In this document: one piece after another, positions 45,654 to 55,349 of the stretch
Layout: every line of letters begins with the position of its first letter
Numbering within the stretch: position 1 is the stretch's first letter
Source of the DNA: an uncultured Mediterraneibacter sp.
GTDB taxonomy: Bacteria > Bacillota > Clostridia > Lachnospirales > Lachnospiraceae
Assembly (NCBI GenBank): GCA_944377745.1
Contig: CALWFV010000011.1
Location: 1-64,000 of the forward strand
Direction: 5' to 3'
DNA length: 64,000 bases
The notes under the pieces: model-generated
Told to the model about the DNA's origin: nothing
The model's database searches: none
What the model saw: the letters and a program-made list of their open reading frames with translations, nothing else
Made by a program: the position numbers and the translations under genes

Positions 45654-45778
45654 GTAAGTCCTCCTCCGTCTTCACAGCCTTTTTACCGCTTATAATGCTG
45701 CTTAATACCCTTTACGCAGGATACTCTGCCGCCAATACTTTCATTTTAACTGTTTTGCAGGATACAGACAAGTATTTC

Positions 45779-47773
45779 TCACTTTTCTTCCAGCACGCAG
45801 ACTCCCCAGGGGGCAAGTTTTATTGTCTGACCATTATCATATTCCGTTCCTGTAAAGACTTCTTTTACTTTTTCAAACGGATTATTTATATTTTGCTCTT
45901 CCGGAGAATAGTGCAGGATAAAATGAATCTTTTTTCCCTCTGCATTTTCTCCGTTTCTTATCGTTACAGGCCACTGATATTCAGGAATTGTGATCTCTGC
46001 GTCTGCTGCCGCCCTCTTCAGGATTTCCTTCAAAACGTTTTTTTCAAGATATGTGGCAATATAATATGCCGATCCTTTTCCGTACTGATTCCGGCTGACT
46101 GCCCCGTACTTTCCCCAGTTCCTGTCCTCGTATCCGTACAGGACTTCTGCTGTTTCCGGTCGCAGAAGTTCCATAAAAAAACTGCATTTCTTTCCGAAAA
46201 CTTTCGCATTCTCCGGTTTTGTAAACTGATTGTATGACATCCCGAAGCACTCCGTCATCCCATAGGGCTGTCTGCCGCAGAACACTTTTACATCTGTATC
46301 CGCCACGAAAGATCGAAAGCTGCTTACAAGGACTCCGCCCTTCCTTACAAATTTATTTAACCGTTCAATGATTTCTTTATTTACACAGTACAGTGCCGGA
46401 ACAACGGTCATATCATACTTTTCAATGTCTTCTGAATATGCAGAAATGATGTCACACTCCAGATTGATCTCATACAGGGAGTCATAGATCCACCTGACAA
46501 TGTCATTGTAAGATAATTCACAGTCTGCAGGGAACCATTTCATGGCGCTCAGGCTCTCATTGCTCACAAGAACGGCAATCCTGTTTCTCTTTTTAATACC
46601 AGACATCTTTTTGCCGTGAGCCTTCCATTCTTTACCGATAACTGCCGCTTCTTCATAGGTCGGATTGGATTCCATATCATGGCTCAGCAGTCCTTTCCAG
46701 TATGTCTCGAATGAATTATGGATCGAGTGCCAGTGCCAGTACATCAATCCACCGGCTCCGCTGGCAAGATGGCTGTATGCGTGAAGTCTCAGCTGTCCCT
46801 CATAGGGCAGCCACTCTTTAAATGCCTGCGCCTGTGTCTCAAGGACAAGATAATTATCATTTTTCAAGGATCTTATCTCATCCCCGCAGAAGGCAATCTC
46901 CGCTCCGGTGAGATGATCCTGCGTAGGATGATAAATATCTGTTCCTGCAATATCTACCGCCTTAGACGCCAGGAAATGATCACATCCGGGCTGCACTCCG
47001 TAGGAATACCCGTCCGGCGACATTGCATATCCAAATTTTTTCCACTCGAAATCAAAATTGTGAGTAAGGAACTGGTCCTCCCTTTTATATTCCCGGACAA
47101 TGTCCGCCTGCTCCTCAAGGAATTCACTCACTTTCATCCTGAGATATTTCTCATATTCACAGCCATAGCTGGCATTGATCGTCCCTCTCACATCAGGAAG
47201 ATCGTCCCAGTCCGCAATGCTGTTGCTCCAGTATGAAAAGCCGAAAGCCCGGTTCAGCGCTTCCACTGTTTGGAACCTTTCCTTCAGGTATTGTTTAAAC
47301 CCTGCCTGTATGGATTCATTATATGCGTCATAATGCTTTGTCTCGTTATCAATCTGATATCCGATCACGCAGGGGCATAACGCCACATGACGTATCAGTT
47401 CACGGACGGTTCTCCCTGCACACTCACGGTAAACCGGATTCATGATATTCATATTCTGCCTTGCGCCGTAGCGCGCCTGTCCGGATTTTCTGACCGCAAG
47501 GATATCCGGATTCTTTTTCGCAAGCCAGGAAGGGATCGCATATGTCATCGTACCGATGATCACCTGAATTCCGTTTTTCTCCATGCGTTCCAACACACGG
47601 TCAATGTGCCTGAAATCATATTGGCCTTCCCGGGGTTCCAGCGTACTCCAGGTGGATTCCGCGATCCGTACTGTATTGATCCCGGCTGCTTTCATCATTT
47701 CTACATCTTTATCCAGTCTGTCATAGGGCATATATTCGTCATAATATGCCGCACCAAAGATCAGTTCCTGCTT
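45779..47773 (-). CDS. GH42 beta-galactosidase
   Basis: A 664-residue glycoside hydrolase family 42 enzyme. The N-terminal barrel starts FGAAYYDEYMPYDRLDKDVEMMKAAGINTVRIAESTWS. The acid/base glutamate lies in IGYQIDNETKHYDAYN and the nucleophile in YLVLETQAQAF, followed by GAGGLMYWHWHS. The trimerisation and beta domains follow, ending with an APWGVCVLEEK tail. No signal peptide, so it acts on imported sugars. ATG at 47773 (MKQELIFGAAYY) is preferred over the one six codons upstream. It is last in an operon after a GPH sugar symporter. Confidence 0.93.
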   Translation of the reverse strand, partial: KQELIFGAAYYDEYMPYDRLDKDVEMMKAAGINTVRIAESTWSTLEPREGQYDFRHIDRVLERMEKNGIQVIIGTMTYAIPSWLAKKNPDILAVRKSGQARYGARQNMNIMNPVYRECAGRTVRELIRHVALCPCVIGYQIDNETKHYDAYNESIQAGFKQYLKERFQTVEALNRAFGFSYWSNSIADWDDLPDVRGTINASYGCEYEKYLRMKVSEFLEEQADIVREYKREDQFLTHNFDFEWKKFGYAMSPDGYSYGVQPGCDHFLASKAVDIAGTDIYHPTQDHLTGAEIAFCGDEIRSLKNDNYLVLETQAQAFKEWLPYEGQLRLHAYSHLASGAGGLMYWHWHSIHNSFETYWKGLLSHDMESNPTYEEAAVIGKEWKAHGKKMSGIKKRNRIAVLVSNESLSAMKWFPADCELSYNDIVRWIYDSLYEINLECDIISAYSEDIEKYDMTVVPALYCVNKEIIERLNKFVRKGGVLVSSFRSFVADTDVKVFCGRQPYGMTECFGMSYNQFTKPENAKVFGKKCSFFMELLRPETAEVLYGYEDRNWGKYGAVSRNQYGKGSAYYIATYLEKNVLKEILKRAAADAEITIPEYQWPVTIRNGENAEGKKIHFILHYSPEEQNINNPFEKVKEVFTGTEYDNGQTIKLAPWGVCVLEEK

Positions 47774-47791
47774 CATCAGTTTGCCTCTCAA

Positions 47792-49210
47792 TTATTGCTG
47801 ATCCGCTTTATGTTTTCCCTGTGTCAGGTCTGCGGAAATCTTATCGTACTTTTTATCCAGATTATAAAATACCATTGCAACCAGTGTTATCACCGTACAG
47901 ATTGCCGGGATCCAGATAAACGCAAAACTGATCGATGTCCGTGCCGCTGATGAAGTCGGATCCACACTGAAGCTTCCTGCCGCAAGTACCCAGCCCAGGA
48001 TTGCCGATCCCAGACCGGATCCAATCTTCTGTGCGAAGGATGCCGCCGCATTTCCCATTCCAACTGCAGAGAAACCGTCTCTCCATTCTCCGTATGTGAT
48101 TGAATCCTGGAGCATTCCATACATAGGTGCTGCAATCCCTCCGAAACCGATTCCCTTTACAACCGACAACAGGATAAGAAGAGGTACGTTATCACCTGCA
48201 AACGCTGTTCCGGCAAATCCGACAATAGCTATTACCAGACCGACAAGGCTTAAGTTTCTCTTTGACATGATCTTCATCGCAAACGGAGTCACAAACATTG
48301 TAACGATCTGTGCAATAGAAAGTGCATTTGCCAGCGGAGAATACAGGTCTGTATTGTTCAGGTTATACTGTGCGAAATATACTCCTGATCCGAAGAACGT
48401 GGACATCATGATATTGAGCATGAACATAAGGATAACTACTATGATCCAGTACTGGTTTGTCACAAGTCCCTTTACGATAGTCAGCACCGGCACTTTTTCT
48501 TTCTTCTCTTCTTTATCCTGTTTCACTTCTTCTGTGTTCAGCGTATCTTCATTCTCTGTCACCCTTTCCCGGCAGAGCAGAAAGCAGAGCACATTGCATG
48601 CTACAGCCACTACCATAAGGATCGCGATTGAAATTCTCCATCCATTATGTGTATACTGTTCACCATTTCCAAAAAATCTGGTCATCCGAAGAAGGATTGT
48701 GTTCAGAGTCATCGTCGCTGCAGTAGATGTGATGAACTGCAGGTTTCCAAGAAGTCCTCTCTCGTACTGGACCAGAGTCATAAATCCATTCATGGCATTG
48801 AACGGAACACTCATGCCCGTATAGAAGATCGTTGTCACCAGGTTATACGTGATAAACATGTAAGCGATAAGTCCTGCGCCGCCAAGCGTGGAGGGAGCAC
48901 CGAACATCAGGACTGTGCAGACCGCCAGCGGTATGCACAGGCGCAGGATCCACGGACGCGCCTTTCCGTATCTGCTCTTTGTACGGTCAACGATATACCC
49001 CATGATAAGATCTGATATACCGTCAAAGATCCTTGATATTGCAACAACACTTGCCGCGACAGCCGGATCTGCGCCAGCCACACTGACATAGTATACGATC
49101 AAAAATGAGGAGATCAGAGAATACGTGATATTGATCCCATAACCGCCAAAACAGTAACCTGCACGTTCGCCAAGACTTAATTTCCCTCTCGGGTCTAATT
49201 TACCTTTCAT
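47792..49210 (-). CDS. GPH-type sugar:cation symporter (MFS)
   Basis: A 472-residue, twelve-helix transporter. LSLGERAGYCFGGYGINITYSLISSFLIVYY, GISDLIMGYIVDRTKSRYGKARPWIL and TFFGSGVYFAQYNL are hallmarks of the glycoside-pentoside-hexuronide family. It moves a sugar or glycoside with Na+ or H+. It lies between an esterase-like hydrolase and GH42 beta-galactosidase in one operon, which suggests import of a galactoside or a modified glycoside cleaved inside the cell. Confidence 0.92.
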   Translation of the reverse strand: MKGKLDPRGKLSLGERAGYCFGGYGINITYSLISSFLIVYYVSVAGADPAVAASVVAISRIFDGISDLIMGYIVDRTKSRYGKARPWILRLCIPLAVCTVLMFGAPSTLGGAGLIAYMFITYNLVTTIFYTGMSVPFNAMNGFMTLVQYERGLLGNLQFITSTAATMTLNTILLRMTRFFGNGEQYTHNGWRISIAILMVVAVACNVLCFLLCRERVTENEDTLNTEEVKQDKEEKKEKVPVLTIVKGLVTNQYWIIVVILMFMLNIMMSTFFGSGVYFAQYNLNNTDLYSPLANALSIAQIVTMFVTPFAMKIMSKRNLSLVGLVIAIVGFAGTAFAGDNVPLLILLSVVKGIGFGGIAAPMYGMLQDSITYGEWRDGFSAVGMGNAAASFAQKIGSGLGSAILGWVLAAGSFSVDPTSSAARTSISFAFIWIPAICTVITLVAMVFYNLDKKYDKISADLTQGKHKADQQ

Positions 49211-49233
49211 CCTTTTCGTCCTTTCTCATACTT

Positions 49234-50175
49234 TCATTCACTTTTATCTTTTCTCTGTGCCCCGAATCTCACATACTTTTTCAGCCATTTTTCTACCAGT
49301 GGGATCCACTGTGCCACTACGTCGCTGATATCATCCGGATTCTGAAGAGTCGACTGGTCGGCAAGCGCCAGACCATGGTGACCTTCTCCGAAAATATGAA
49401 ATTCGTAAGGCACTCCGTACTCCGCCATAGCATTGACCAGGCGGATAGAATGTCGCGGATCAACTGATTTATCTTCTGCTGTCGTCCAGATAAATGACGG
49501 AACAGTTTTTTCGGTAACCTGCCGGTCAGAACTGCACTCTCGCATCTTATCTACGGAAGGATCCGTCTCACCAAAATAATCGTAGTACATCATTCTGTAA
49601 TAATCTGCGGACGTCTCATCCAACTCTGATAACAGATCATACTCCAGTTCCCAGTCTGTAAACGGATATCCGGCAATACAGAATGCCGGACGTAATTCTT
49701 CTGCCTGTACGTTCAGCTTGTCCGTGAGTACACTGCGCCACCAGTCGGAGGCATACAGCGTACAGTTATGTCCTCCTGCCGAGAACCCGCAGATTCCGAT
49801 CTGATCCTTATCCACAAACCACTCTTCCGCCCGTTCTCTGACCGTCAGAATTGCTTTTCCCAGTTCGAGAAGCGGTGCAGGGTATTCTGTCCGGCTGTTC
49901 TTCGGTGGGAGCTTCTTAGCATCTTCCGGCCAGGCATTTGTCCCGCCGTTGAGCACAGAATATCTTAGAACAAAAGTCTGGAATCCCATTCCGGCAAATC
50001 TCATAGCAACAGGCTCAGCCTCTCTGTCTGACAGCATAATGTAGGCTCCTCCCGGATTGATAATGATCGCCGGCCGTTTTTTCCCCGCTGCCAGTTCTGT
50101 TGAGTCGTCCTGAATATACGCCGTAAGAGTTACATCTTTCCTGTCTTCATACAAATTCAATACTTCAATCTTCAT
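49234..50175 (-). CDS. Alpha/beta hydrolase (carbohydrate-esterase-like)
   Basis: A 313-residue alpha/beta-hydrolase. The oxyanion-hole segment IINPGGAYIMLSDREAEPVAMRFAGMGFQTF, nucleophile elbow GICGFSAGGHN, and the late DKSVDPRHS and EGHHGLALAD supply the Ser-Asp-His triad. It resembles acetyl-xylan and other sugar esterases and likely removes acyl groups from the sugar imported by the next gene. The start at 50175 has GGAAGGG upstream; the longer frame overlaps the nucleoside hydrolase. Confidence 0.85.
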   Translation of the reverse strand: MKIEVLNLYEDRKDVTLTAYIQDDSTELAAGKKRPAIIINPGGAYIMLSDREAEPVAMRFAGMGFQTFVLRYSVLNGGTNAWPEDAKKLPPKNSRTEYPAPLLELGKAILTVRERAEEWFVDKDQIGICGFSAGGHNCTLYASDWWRSVLTDKLNVQAEELRPAFCIAGYPFTDWELEYDLLSELDETSADYYRMMYYDYFGETDPSVDKMRECSSDRQVTEKTVPSFIWTTAEDKSVDPRHSIRLVNAMAEYGVPYEFHIFGEGHHGLALADQSTLQNPDDISDVVAQWIPLVEKWLKKYVRFGAQRKDKSE

Positions 50176-50194
50176 CTCTCTGCCCTTCCTTTTA

Positions 50195-51133
50195 CTATTT
50201 CTGCTGATTCCCGAAATTGATCTGAAGCTTGGCAAACAGATCGTTCAGGATCAGCCTTGCATTTACTGAATTATATACTCTGATATCCTTTTGAGACTTT
50301 TCAAAAGAATACTTCATATCATCATATCCTATTTCCGGTGCAAGCTGCATGTCATAGATATCCGTCTTTTCCACCTCCTCCATCAGAACTCCAATCGCAG
50401 CGCTGTCTCCCAGTCCCCATATTTCCCCGTGAGGCCAATGCGCAACGCCCGCACATTTGTTATTAAACTCACACATCTGTTCAAAAAGATACTTTCCGAT
50501 CTCACCGCACGGCGCCACATGAAGCTGGAGTTCCGCCAGCGAAACTGAAACCTGTTTATATACGTTGATAGGGATCTGCCACACCTGCATATCTGATCTC
50601 ATCACAACATTTGCTGCAGCGATATCTGCCTTACAGTTAAATTCGAATCCCCCTTCCGGGTAAACTCCTCCACCTACCCAGATTGCCGTCATTTTCCGGC
50701 AAATCTGTGGTTGTATCAAAATGGCTGAAGCAAGGTCTGTGAGCGCTCCCTGGCATATGATATAGAGCGGGTGAGAATCTTCCCTCATCGCCTCCTGTAC
50801 GATCAGCCGTGCTCCTTCGGATGCAGCAGGCGTCCGTTCGTCCTTCAGTGGATATTCCGAACCTTTTTCCACCGGACAGGTTCCCTTCTGCCCCATAAGC
50901 TCCAGAATCTTATAAATTTCTTCCAGACTTGCACTTGCAGTATTCCCTCTCCCATATGTCTGCGGATTCAGATCAAAATGGGATGCCACGATCCCCTTCA
51001 CGATAAGCTTTGGCGTCATCAGTTGATGAGCCAGAGCGAACTGATCATCAGCTTCATTCTTACAGTCCGTAGAGATGATCACCCGTATTTTTTTCTGGTC
51101 GGGAACGTCGAAAAGATAATTCCATTTTTCCAT
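50195..51133 (-). CDS. Nucleoside hydrolase-like protein (DUF1593-like)
   Basis: A 312-residue protein of the nucleoside-hydrolase fold. The N-terminal metal site reads VIISTDCKNEADDQFALAHQL, in which the aspartate cluster coordinates calcium. CQGALTDLASAI and IWVGGGVYPEGG are family landmarks, and GDSAAIGVLME lies in the C-terminal part. STDxxNEADD is closer to DUF1593 glycosidases than to the classical DTDxxxDD. It opens the esterase-symporter-GH42 operon, so its true substrate may be a glycoside rather than a nucleoside. Confidence 0.85.
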   Translation of the reverse strand: MEKWNYLFDVPDQKKIRVIISTDCKNEADDQFALAHQLMTPKLIVKGIVASHFDLNPQTYGRGNTASASLEEIYKILELMGQKGTCPVEKGSEYPLKDERTPAASEGARLIVQEAMREDSHPLYIICQGALTDLASAILIQPQICRKMTAIWVGGGVYPEGGFEFNCKADIAAANVVMRSDMQVWQIPINVYKQVSVSLAELQLHVAPCGEIGKYLFEQMCEFNNKCAGVAHWPHGEIWGLGDSAAIGVLMEEVEKTDIYDMQLAPEIGYDDMKYSFEKSQKDIRVYNSVNARLILNDLFAKLQINFGNQQK

Positions 51134-51167
51134 TTCTTTCGCTTCCTCTTTTTTATTTGTTGAGGCG

Positions 51168-51221
51168 AGTATAACAAGTTTAAGGGGATTTTTTTATCAG
51201 AATTATCAGATATTTATCAGA
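51168..51221 (-). promoter_or_regulatory. Promoter with three direct repeats upstream of the GH42 operon
   Basis: TATACT (-10, 51168-51173, minus strand) lacks a good -35 box. In its place and further upstream TTATCAGA occurs three times (51194, 51203, 51214). This is the arrangement expected for an AraC-type activator contacting RNA polymerase. Confidence 0.6.
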
Positions 51222-51233
51222 ATTTTATTAAGT

Positions 51234-51268
51234 AAAAGGCAGACATCCACAGAGGACGTCTGCCTTTT
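51234..51268 (-). terminator. Terminator downstream of the AEC transporter gene
   Basis: AAAAGGCAGAC pairs with GTCTGCCTTTT over a 13-base loop; T runs follow on both strands. On the minus strand it ends transcription from the AEC transporter gene before the nucleoside hydrolase promoter. Confidence 0.85.
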
Positions 51269-51334
51269 CCCGGATCATCTCCAGTCTCCTATTCTTTGAT
51301 GTAAAGCATCGCATATCTTTTTACTTCATCCAAT

Positions 51335-52249
51335 TCAGAGTATCACCCCCGCCGCCGACACCACCAGCGGGATCGTCACGATGCACAGCAGGGTGCTCAG
51401 GCAGATATCCTTCACTGCCTGTGTATAGTCAACTCCCGCCATCTGCGCGAAGATCGCCACATTAGATCCAACCGGCGTTGCCGCCACGATGAGAATGGAC
51501 ATCTTCAGCATCTCATTCCCCGGGATCAGCGCCAGGACCGCCGCCGTCACAAGCGGGATCAGGACCAGCCGCATGAGCGCGCACAGATAGACCATCCTGT
51601 CTGTAAACAGCTCCCTCAGCTTCATCTGCGCCAGATAGGTTCCCAGGATGATCATCGCCACCGGCGCGTTCATGGACGAGATTGCTGTCACCGCACTGTT
51701 TAATACCTCCGGCAGTTCCACCGGGAGGAAGAACAGGATGATCCCCAGCAGGAAGCTGATCACGATGGGATTCGTGGTAATCTTCTTCGGGGCGATGCTA
51801 TCCTTCTTCCCTGTCATGACCACGATGCCGTAAGTCCACTGCAGGATATTCAGAAGCGCCACAAAGGAAGACACATAGAAGACCGCCATGGAGTCGTTAA
51901 ATGTCATCTCCACCAGCGGGATCCCGATAAATCCCGCGTTGGAGAAGGCGCTGCTGAACTGCTCAATGGGATATCTGCTCCGGAATACGACTCTGGACAG
52001 CAACATGGACAGCAGAAGCGCCAGAAGTGACGCCAGGAATGACAGCGCCAGCCCTCTCAGCAGTTCCATGGAAAAGGTAACAAGATACGCCTTCACGATC
52101 ACCACCGGAAGGATCACGTAAAGCAGGAGCGATCCAAGTTCCCTGCTGCCCTGTTTTGTCACAAATTTCTTTTTATACAGGAGAAACCCGATCATCATGT
52201 AAATAAACATGAGCACGATCTGTTTCAGTATGATCATTGAAAGTTCCAT
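51335..52249 (-). CDS. AEC (auxin efflux carrier) family transporter
   Basis: A 304-residue, ten-helix membrane protein. LMFIYMMIGFLLYKKKFVTKQGSRELGSLLLYVILP is the AEC opening, and FSSAFSNAGFIGIPLVE and LIVAATPVGSNVAIFA are the signature regions of both halves. Bacterial members export organic or amino acids such as malate or malonate. It follows a carboxylesterase gene by 47 bases in the same direction, so they may share a transcript controlled by the LysR regulator upstream. Confidence 0.92.
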   Translation of the reverse strand: MELSMIILKQIVLMFIYMMIGFLLYKKKFVTKQGSRELGSLLLYVILPVVIVKAYLVTFSMELLRGLALSFLASLLALLLSMLLSRVVFRSRYPIEQFSSAFSNAGFIGIPLVEMTFNDSMAVFYVSSFVALLNILQWTYGIVVMTGKKDSIAPKKITTNPIVISFLLGIILFFLPVELPEVLNSAVTAISSMNAPVAMIILGTYLAQMKLRELFTDRMVYLCALMRLVLIPLVTAAVLALIPGNEMLKMSILIVAATPVGSNVAIFAQMAGVDYTQAVKDICLSTLLCIVTIPLVVSAAGVIL

Positions 52250-52296
52250 TTTTCTCTCCTTTTCCCGTTTCAGCCGGTATTATCTTCTTTTCCCGT

Positions 52297-53790
52297 TTAG
52301 AGCCGGTATACCTGCTCCGGGAATCCGGAAAGGGTGTCGTCCTCCGGCTCGGGCGCTTCTTTTGACTCCGTGTCCCAGCACATCTGCAGATATCGTTTCT
52401 CCCCATCCTGCGTATCCCGGTACCGGTCCCATACCGGCACGCCTGCGCCGTTGGGATCCCCCGTGCAGATGAAGTTTGTATATGCCTCGAATATCACCTG
52501 TCCGACGCGCAGATTTGCCTGACGCATCTCTTCATCCTGGCAGAGCATCTCCCCTCCGTCCTTTGTCTCAAAAGCCAGATTCTGGTCAAGACAATGGATA
52601 GCAGGCGCGTATTCCATAGAATATTTGTACACTGTGCTTCCGTTTTTCTCCAGGATCTTCGCCAGGCGGCTGCTGTATGTCCGGTACATGTAATCCGAAA
52701 GCACTTTGCCCCAGATATCTTTCTTTGCTTCTTCATCACAAGTTCCATTTTTCTGCACAGCTTCCCGGCACAGTCTCTCATAATCTTCCTTCGCCGTCTC
52801 TGCATTGAGCCCGAACAGACCTTCCGCGATCGCCGGCGCATGCTCTGTCAGATCCGGATCAATGAATTTATAAAATGCCAGTTCGCCCCTGCAGCTTCCA
52901 ACGAGCGCCCGCCCGGACCAGTATCTGTCCGAGTGCAGGACCTTCTCCCAGTCATATGGGATCACCGCCCCGTCCGCCACCGGTCCGAAGATACAGGTGC
53001 TCTCCCCGGACGCGCACAGTTCTTTCTGAGCCTCCAGCAGCCTGTCCGTATCCATAGTCAGTATTTCCGCCGGGTCGTCCGTTTTCAGCCGCTCAAAGTA
53101 CCGCTTTGCCACTTTCTCTGCCGTCTCCTCACTGCGGACGCACTGGTAGGCGCCGCTGGAGAGCAGGATCTGGGAGAAATACGTTCTGCTCTCGGGCAGG
53201 AGCATCAGAGCCGCGATGGATTTCGCGCCCGCGGACGCCCCCATCACCGTCACCCTTTCCGGATCCCCGCCAAAAGCCCGGATGTTTTCATGTACCCACC
53301 TCAGAGCCAGCATCTGGTCCGTAAGACCGTTGTTTCCGCTTGTCTGATACTCTCCGCCAAGGATATGCCCGAGGTACAGATACCCGAATACGCCAAGACG
53401 GTAGTTGAGATTGACATAGACAAAATCCTTGTCCTCCACTACGTGATCCGGCGTATGGTCCTGATTGCTCCCGTTCTGGAAAGCCCCGCCGTGGATATCC
53501 ACGAGCACCGGAAGGCTGCCGTCAATATCCGGCGTATAGATATTCAGGTTCAGGCAGTCCTCCCCGAAATTCTCCTTCGGCTCCGGTTCTTCTCTGGGCG
53601 GGAAGGGCGCCGGGATCTGAGGCGCTTTCTTCCCGAAGCGGGTACAGTCCAGCACACCGTCCCACCGGTACATCTCCGCTCTCCGGAAACGCTCTGCCTT
53701 TCCGTAAGGGATCCCTTTAAACGCGGCAAATCTCCCTTCCTTTTTCCCTGATACTGTTCCCTGTTTTGTCTGCACGATGATCTGTTCCAT
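52297..53790 (-). CDS. Carboxylesterase type B
   Basis: A 497-residue esterase: N-terminal GTVSGKKEGRFAAFKGIPYG, EDCLNLNIYTP, oxyanion-hole VDIHGGAFQNGSN and the nucleophile elbow VTVMGASAGAKS, where alanine replaces the common glutamate of GESAG. The acidic and histidine partners are probably in VGSCRGELAFYKF and YSMEYAPAIHCLDQ. Cytoplasmic, no signal peptide. ATG at 53790 (MEQIIVQTKQG) is chosen from family alignment. It is divergent from a LysR gene that likely controls it. Confidence 0.9.
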   Translation of the reverse strand: MEQIIVQTKQGTVSGKKEGRFAAFKGIPYGKAERFRRAEMYRWDGVLDCTRFGKKAPQIPAPFPPREEPEPKENFGEDCLNLNIYTPDIDGSLPVLVDIHGGAFQNGSNQDHTPDHVVEDKDFVYVNLNYRLGVFGYLYLGHILGGEYQTSGNNGLTDQMLALRWVHENIRAFGGDPERVTVMGASAGAKSIAALMLLPESRTYFSQILLSSGAYQCVRSEETAEKVAKRYFERLKTDDPAEILTMDTDRLLEAQKELCASGESTCIFGPVADGAVIPYDWEKVLHSDRYWSGRALVGSCRGELAFYKFIDPDLTEHAPAIAEGLFGLNAETAKEDYERLCREAVQKNGTCDEEAKKDIWGKVLSDYMYRTYSSRLAKILEKNGSTVYKYSMEYAPAIHCLDQNLAFETKDGGEMLCQDEEMRQANLRVGQVIFEAYTNFICTGDPNGAGVPVWDRYRDTQDGEKRYLQMCWDTESKEAPEPEDDTLSGFPEQVYRL

Positions 53791-54125
53791 TTCATTCCAC
53801 CTCGCAAAAATGATCATTTTTCATTAACACTGCCTTTATTATAAGCTTGTATTTATTCATTTACTAATATATAATTCAGTTATCATATAACATCTTTATT
53901 ATATATCACAAATGCATCGGATAGGGAAAGATTCCCCTCCCCTATCCCCCGCGATACCACGGGCAGCTCCACGGCAAAGCCGGTCGCTGTCCGTTGCCCT
54001 GCAAATGCCTGCTCGTGCAAGCACGGCAGCCGTTTGCAGAGCTTATCGCACAAAAGCCTTTGCAGGCTGTGCCCCCGCAGGCAGGCATGACTTATGGACG
54101 CACAAAACAACGAAAAGGAGCAGCC
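53791..54125. promoter_or_regulatory. Divergent intergenic region with a GC-rich hairpin
   Basis: 335 bases between carboxylesterase and LysR genes. The left part is AT-rich with likely promoters. The right part is GC-rich and contains GCAAATGCCTGC/GCAGCCGTTTGC around CGTGC/GCACG (54001-54037), a 37-base hairpin like a dispersed palindromic repeat. It falls within the LysR leader. LysR-type binding sites should lie in the AT-rich part. Confidence 0.45.
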
Positions 54126-55028
54126 ATGAACCTGAAAAATATCCAGTATCTTCTCCACGTCGCAGAGACCGAAAACATCTCCCGCTCCGCCCGGGAACTC
54201 TTCATCGCACAGCCGGCTCTGAGCCGCCTGATCGCAGAGGCGGAAAAAGAACTGGGGTATCCTCTCTTCGACCGGGTGGGAAAAAAGATCATTCTGAACC
54301 AGAACGGGATCATTTTTGTGCGCCACGCCCGAAACATGCTCGACTCCTGGGATAATATGAAGAAAGAGCTGGACGAATCCAACGGGAAGCCGGACCTGAG
54401 CCTGACTGTTGGCGCGGAAGCATGCTCTCAGCTTCTTCCTTCGATCCTGCAGTTGTTCCGTTTCCAGCACCCCGACGCCGGGATCCAGGTCATATCCGCA
54501 TATCCGCTGGACTTTGCAAAAAGCGGTCTCGACTGTCTCTTGAGAGCTGCCTCTTCCTTCGCCAAAGACACCTTCGCGCCAAATGAAGTGCTTCTGCTTC
54601 AGGAAGAGATCCTCCTGGCGCTGCCCCAGGATCATCCCCTTAACACCGGAAACGATATTTCTTACGAAGATACGCTGGAATATACCTATGTCCTCCCATC
54701 AGACTCAACCAGCCTGGGAGACACGCTTGCTCAGCATTTCAGAGAGAATGGGCTGAGCAGACCTCCGCATTCCACAACAGTAAACAACTCTTTTCTCCAG
54801 TGTGAGTTCGTCGCGAAAGGTCTGGGGATCTCCCTCATTCCCGCCAGAAGCTGGAATTATGTCCACGGGAACCGTTCTCTCGTCCTGAAAAAAATAAAAG
54901 ACTGGGATCTGAAGAGAGTCATTTATCTCTCTTCCAATCCCAGCCGCTATCAGACCGGACTTGCAAAGGCTTTTAAACAGTTTTTGATCCGATATTTTGA
55001 GACCGCGGTAATAAACAGTATCTATTGA
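54126..55028 (+). CDS. LysR family transcriptional regulator
   Basis: A 300-residue regulator. The N-terminal winged helix has LKNIQYLLHVAETENISRSARELFIAQPALSRLIAEAEKEL and LFDRVGKKIILN. The C-terminal effector domain (about 90-295) includes DLSLTVGAEACSQ and LSRPPHSTTVNN. AAAGGAGC lies 5 bases before the ATG; the frame extends upstream to a TTG at 53994 but crosses the hairpin and is not family-like. It is divergent from carboxylesterase and AEC transporter genes, its probable targets. Confidence 0.93.
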   Translation: MNLKNIQYLLHVAETENISRSARELFIAQPALSRLIAEAEKELGYPLFDRVGKKIILNQNGIIFVRHARNMLDSWDNMKKELDESNGKPDLSLTVGAEACSQLLPSILQLFRFQHPDAGIQVISAYPLDFAKSGLDCLLRAASSFAKDTFAPNEVLLLQEEILLALPQDHPLNTGNDISYEDTLEYTYVLPSDSTSLGDTLAQHFRENGLSRPPHSTTVNNSFLQCEFVAKGLGISLIPARSWNYVHGNRSLVLKKIKDWDLKRVIYLSSNPSRYQTGLAKAFKQFLIRYFETAVINSIY

Positions 55029-55076
55029 TTATTCTACGAAAATGTATTACAATCGTATTACAAAGGAGGGATTCTT

Positions 55077-55349
55077 ATGGCAAAACAAGCTACTTTACAG
55101 GTCCGGATGGATGCAGATCTGAAAGAAAAAGCAGAAGCATTATATCGGGAAATGGGGACTTCGCTAGCAGAAGCCGTGCGAATTTTTGCAAAACAGAGCG
55201 TACAGCAGAACGGAATGCCATTTGTCATGACAGCAAACCGAAAAAATACTTATGGAAGGCTTTCAGCATATGCCAACTCAACTCTGACAGATCAGGAAGA
55301 AGGGGCAATGGAAAGGGCGATGATAAAAAAACATGAAAAAACTGATTGA
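55077..55349 (+). CDS. RelB/DinJ family antitoxin
   Basis: A 90-residue protein with a ribbon-helix-helix N-terminus (ATLQVRMDADLKEKAEALYREMGTSLAEAVRIFAKQS), and the C-terminal half expected to wrap a toxin. AAAGGAGG precedes the ATG by 8 bases. Its end overlaps the start of a PIN-domain toxin gene by 17 bases. The toxin is broken, so this antitoxin is now an orphan. RelB/DinJ with PIN partners, rather than RelE/YafQ, is a known combination in Clostridia. Confidence 0.88.
   Translation: MAKQATLQVRMDADLKEKAEALYREMGTSLAEAVRIFAKQSVQQNGMPFVMTANRKNTYGRLSAYANSTLTDQEEGAMERAMIKKHEKTD

Noticed and set aside
51194-51221. TTATCAGA repeats as a CRISPR array
   Set aside because: Only three 8-base units 9-11 bases apart at a promoter, with no spacers or cas genes; operator repeats fit better.
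53883-54635. 250-codon minus-strand frame opposite the LysR gene
   Set aside because: It overlaps a convincing LysR gene and its promoter region and has no family-like motif.
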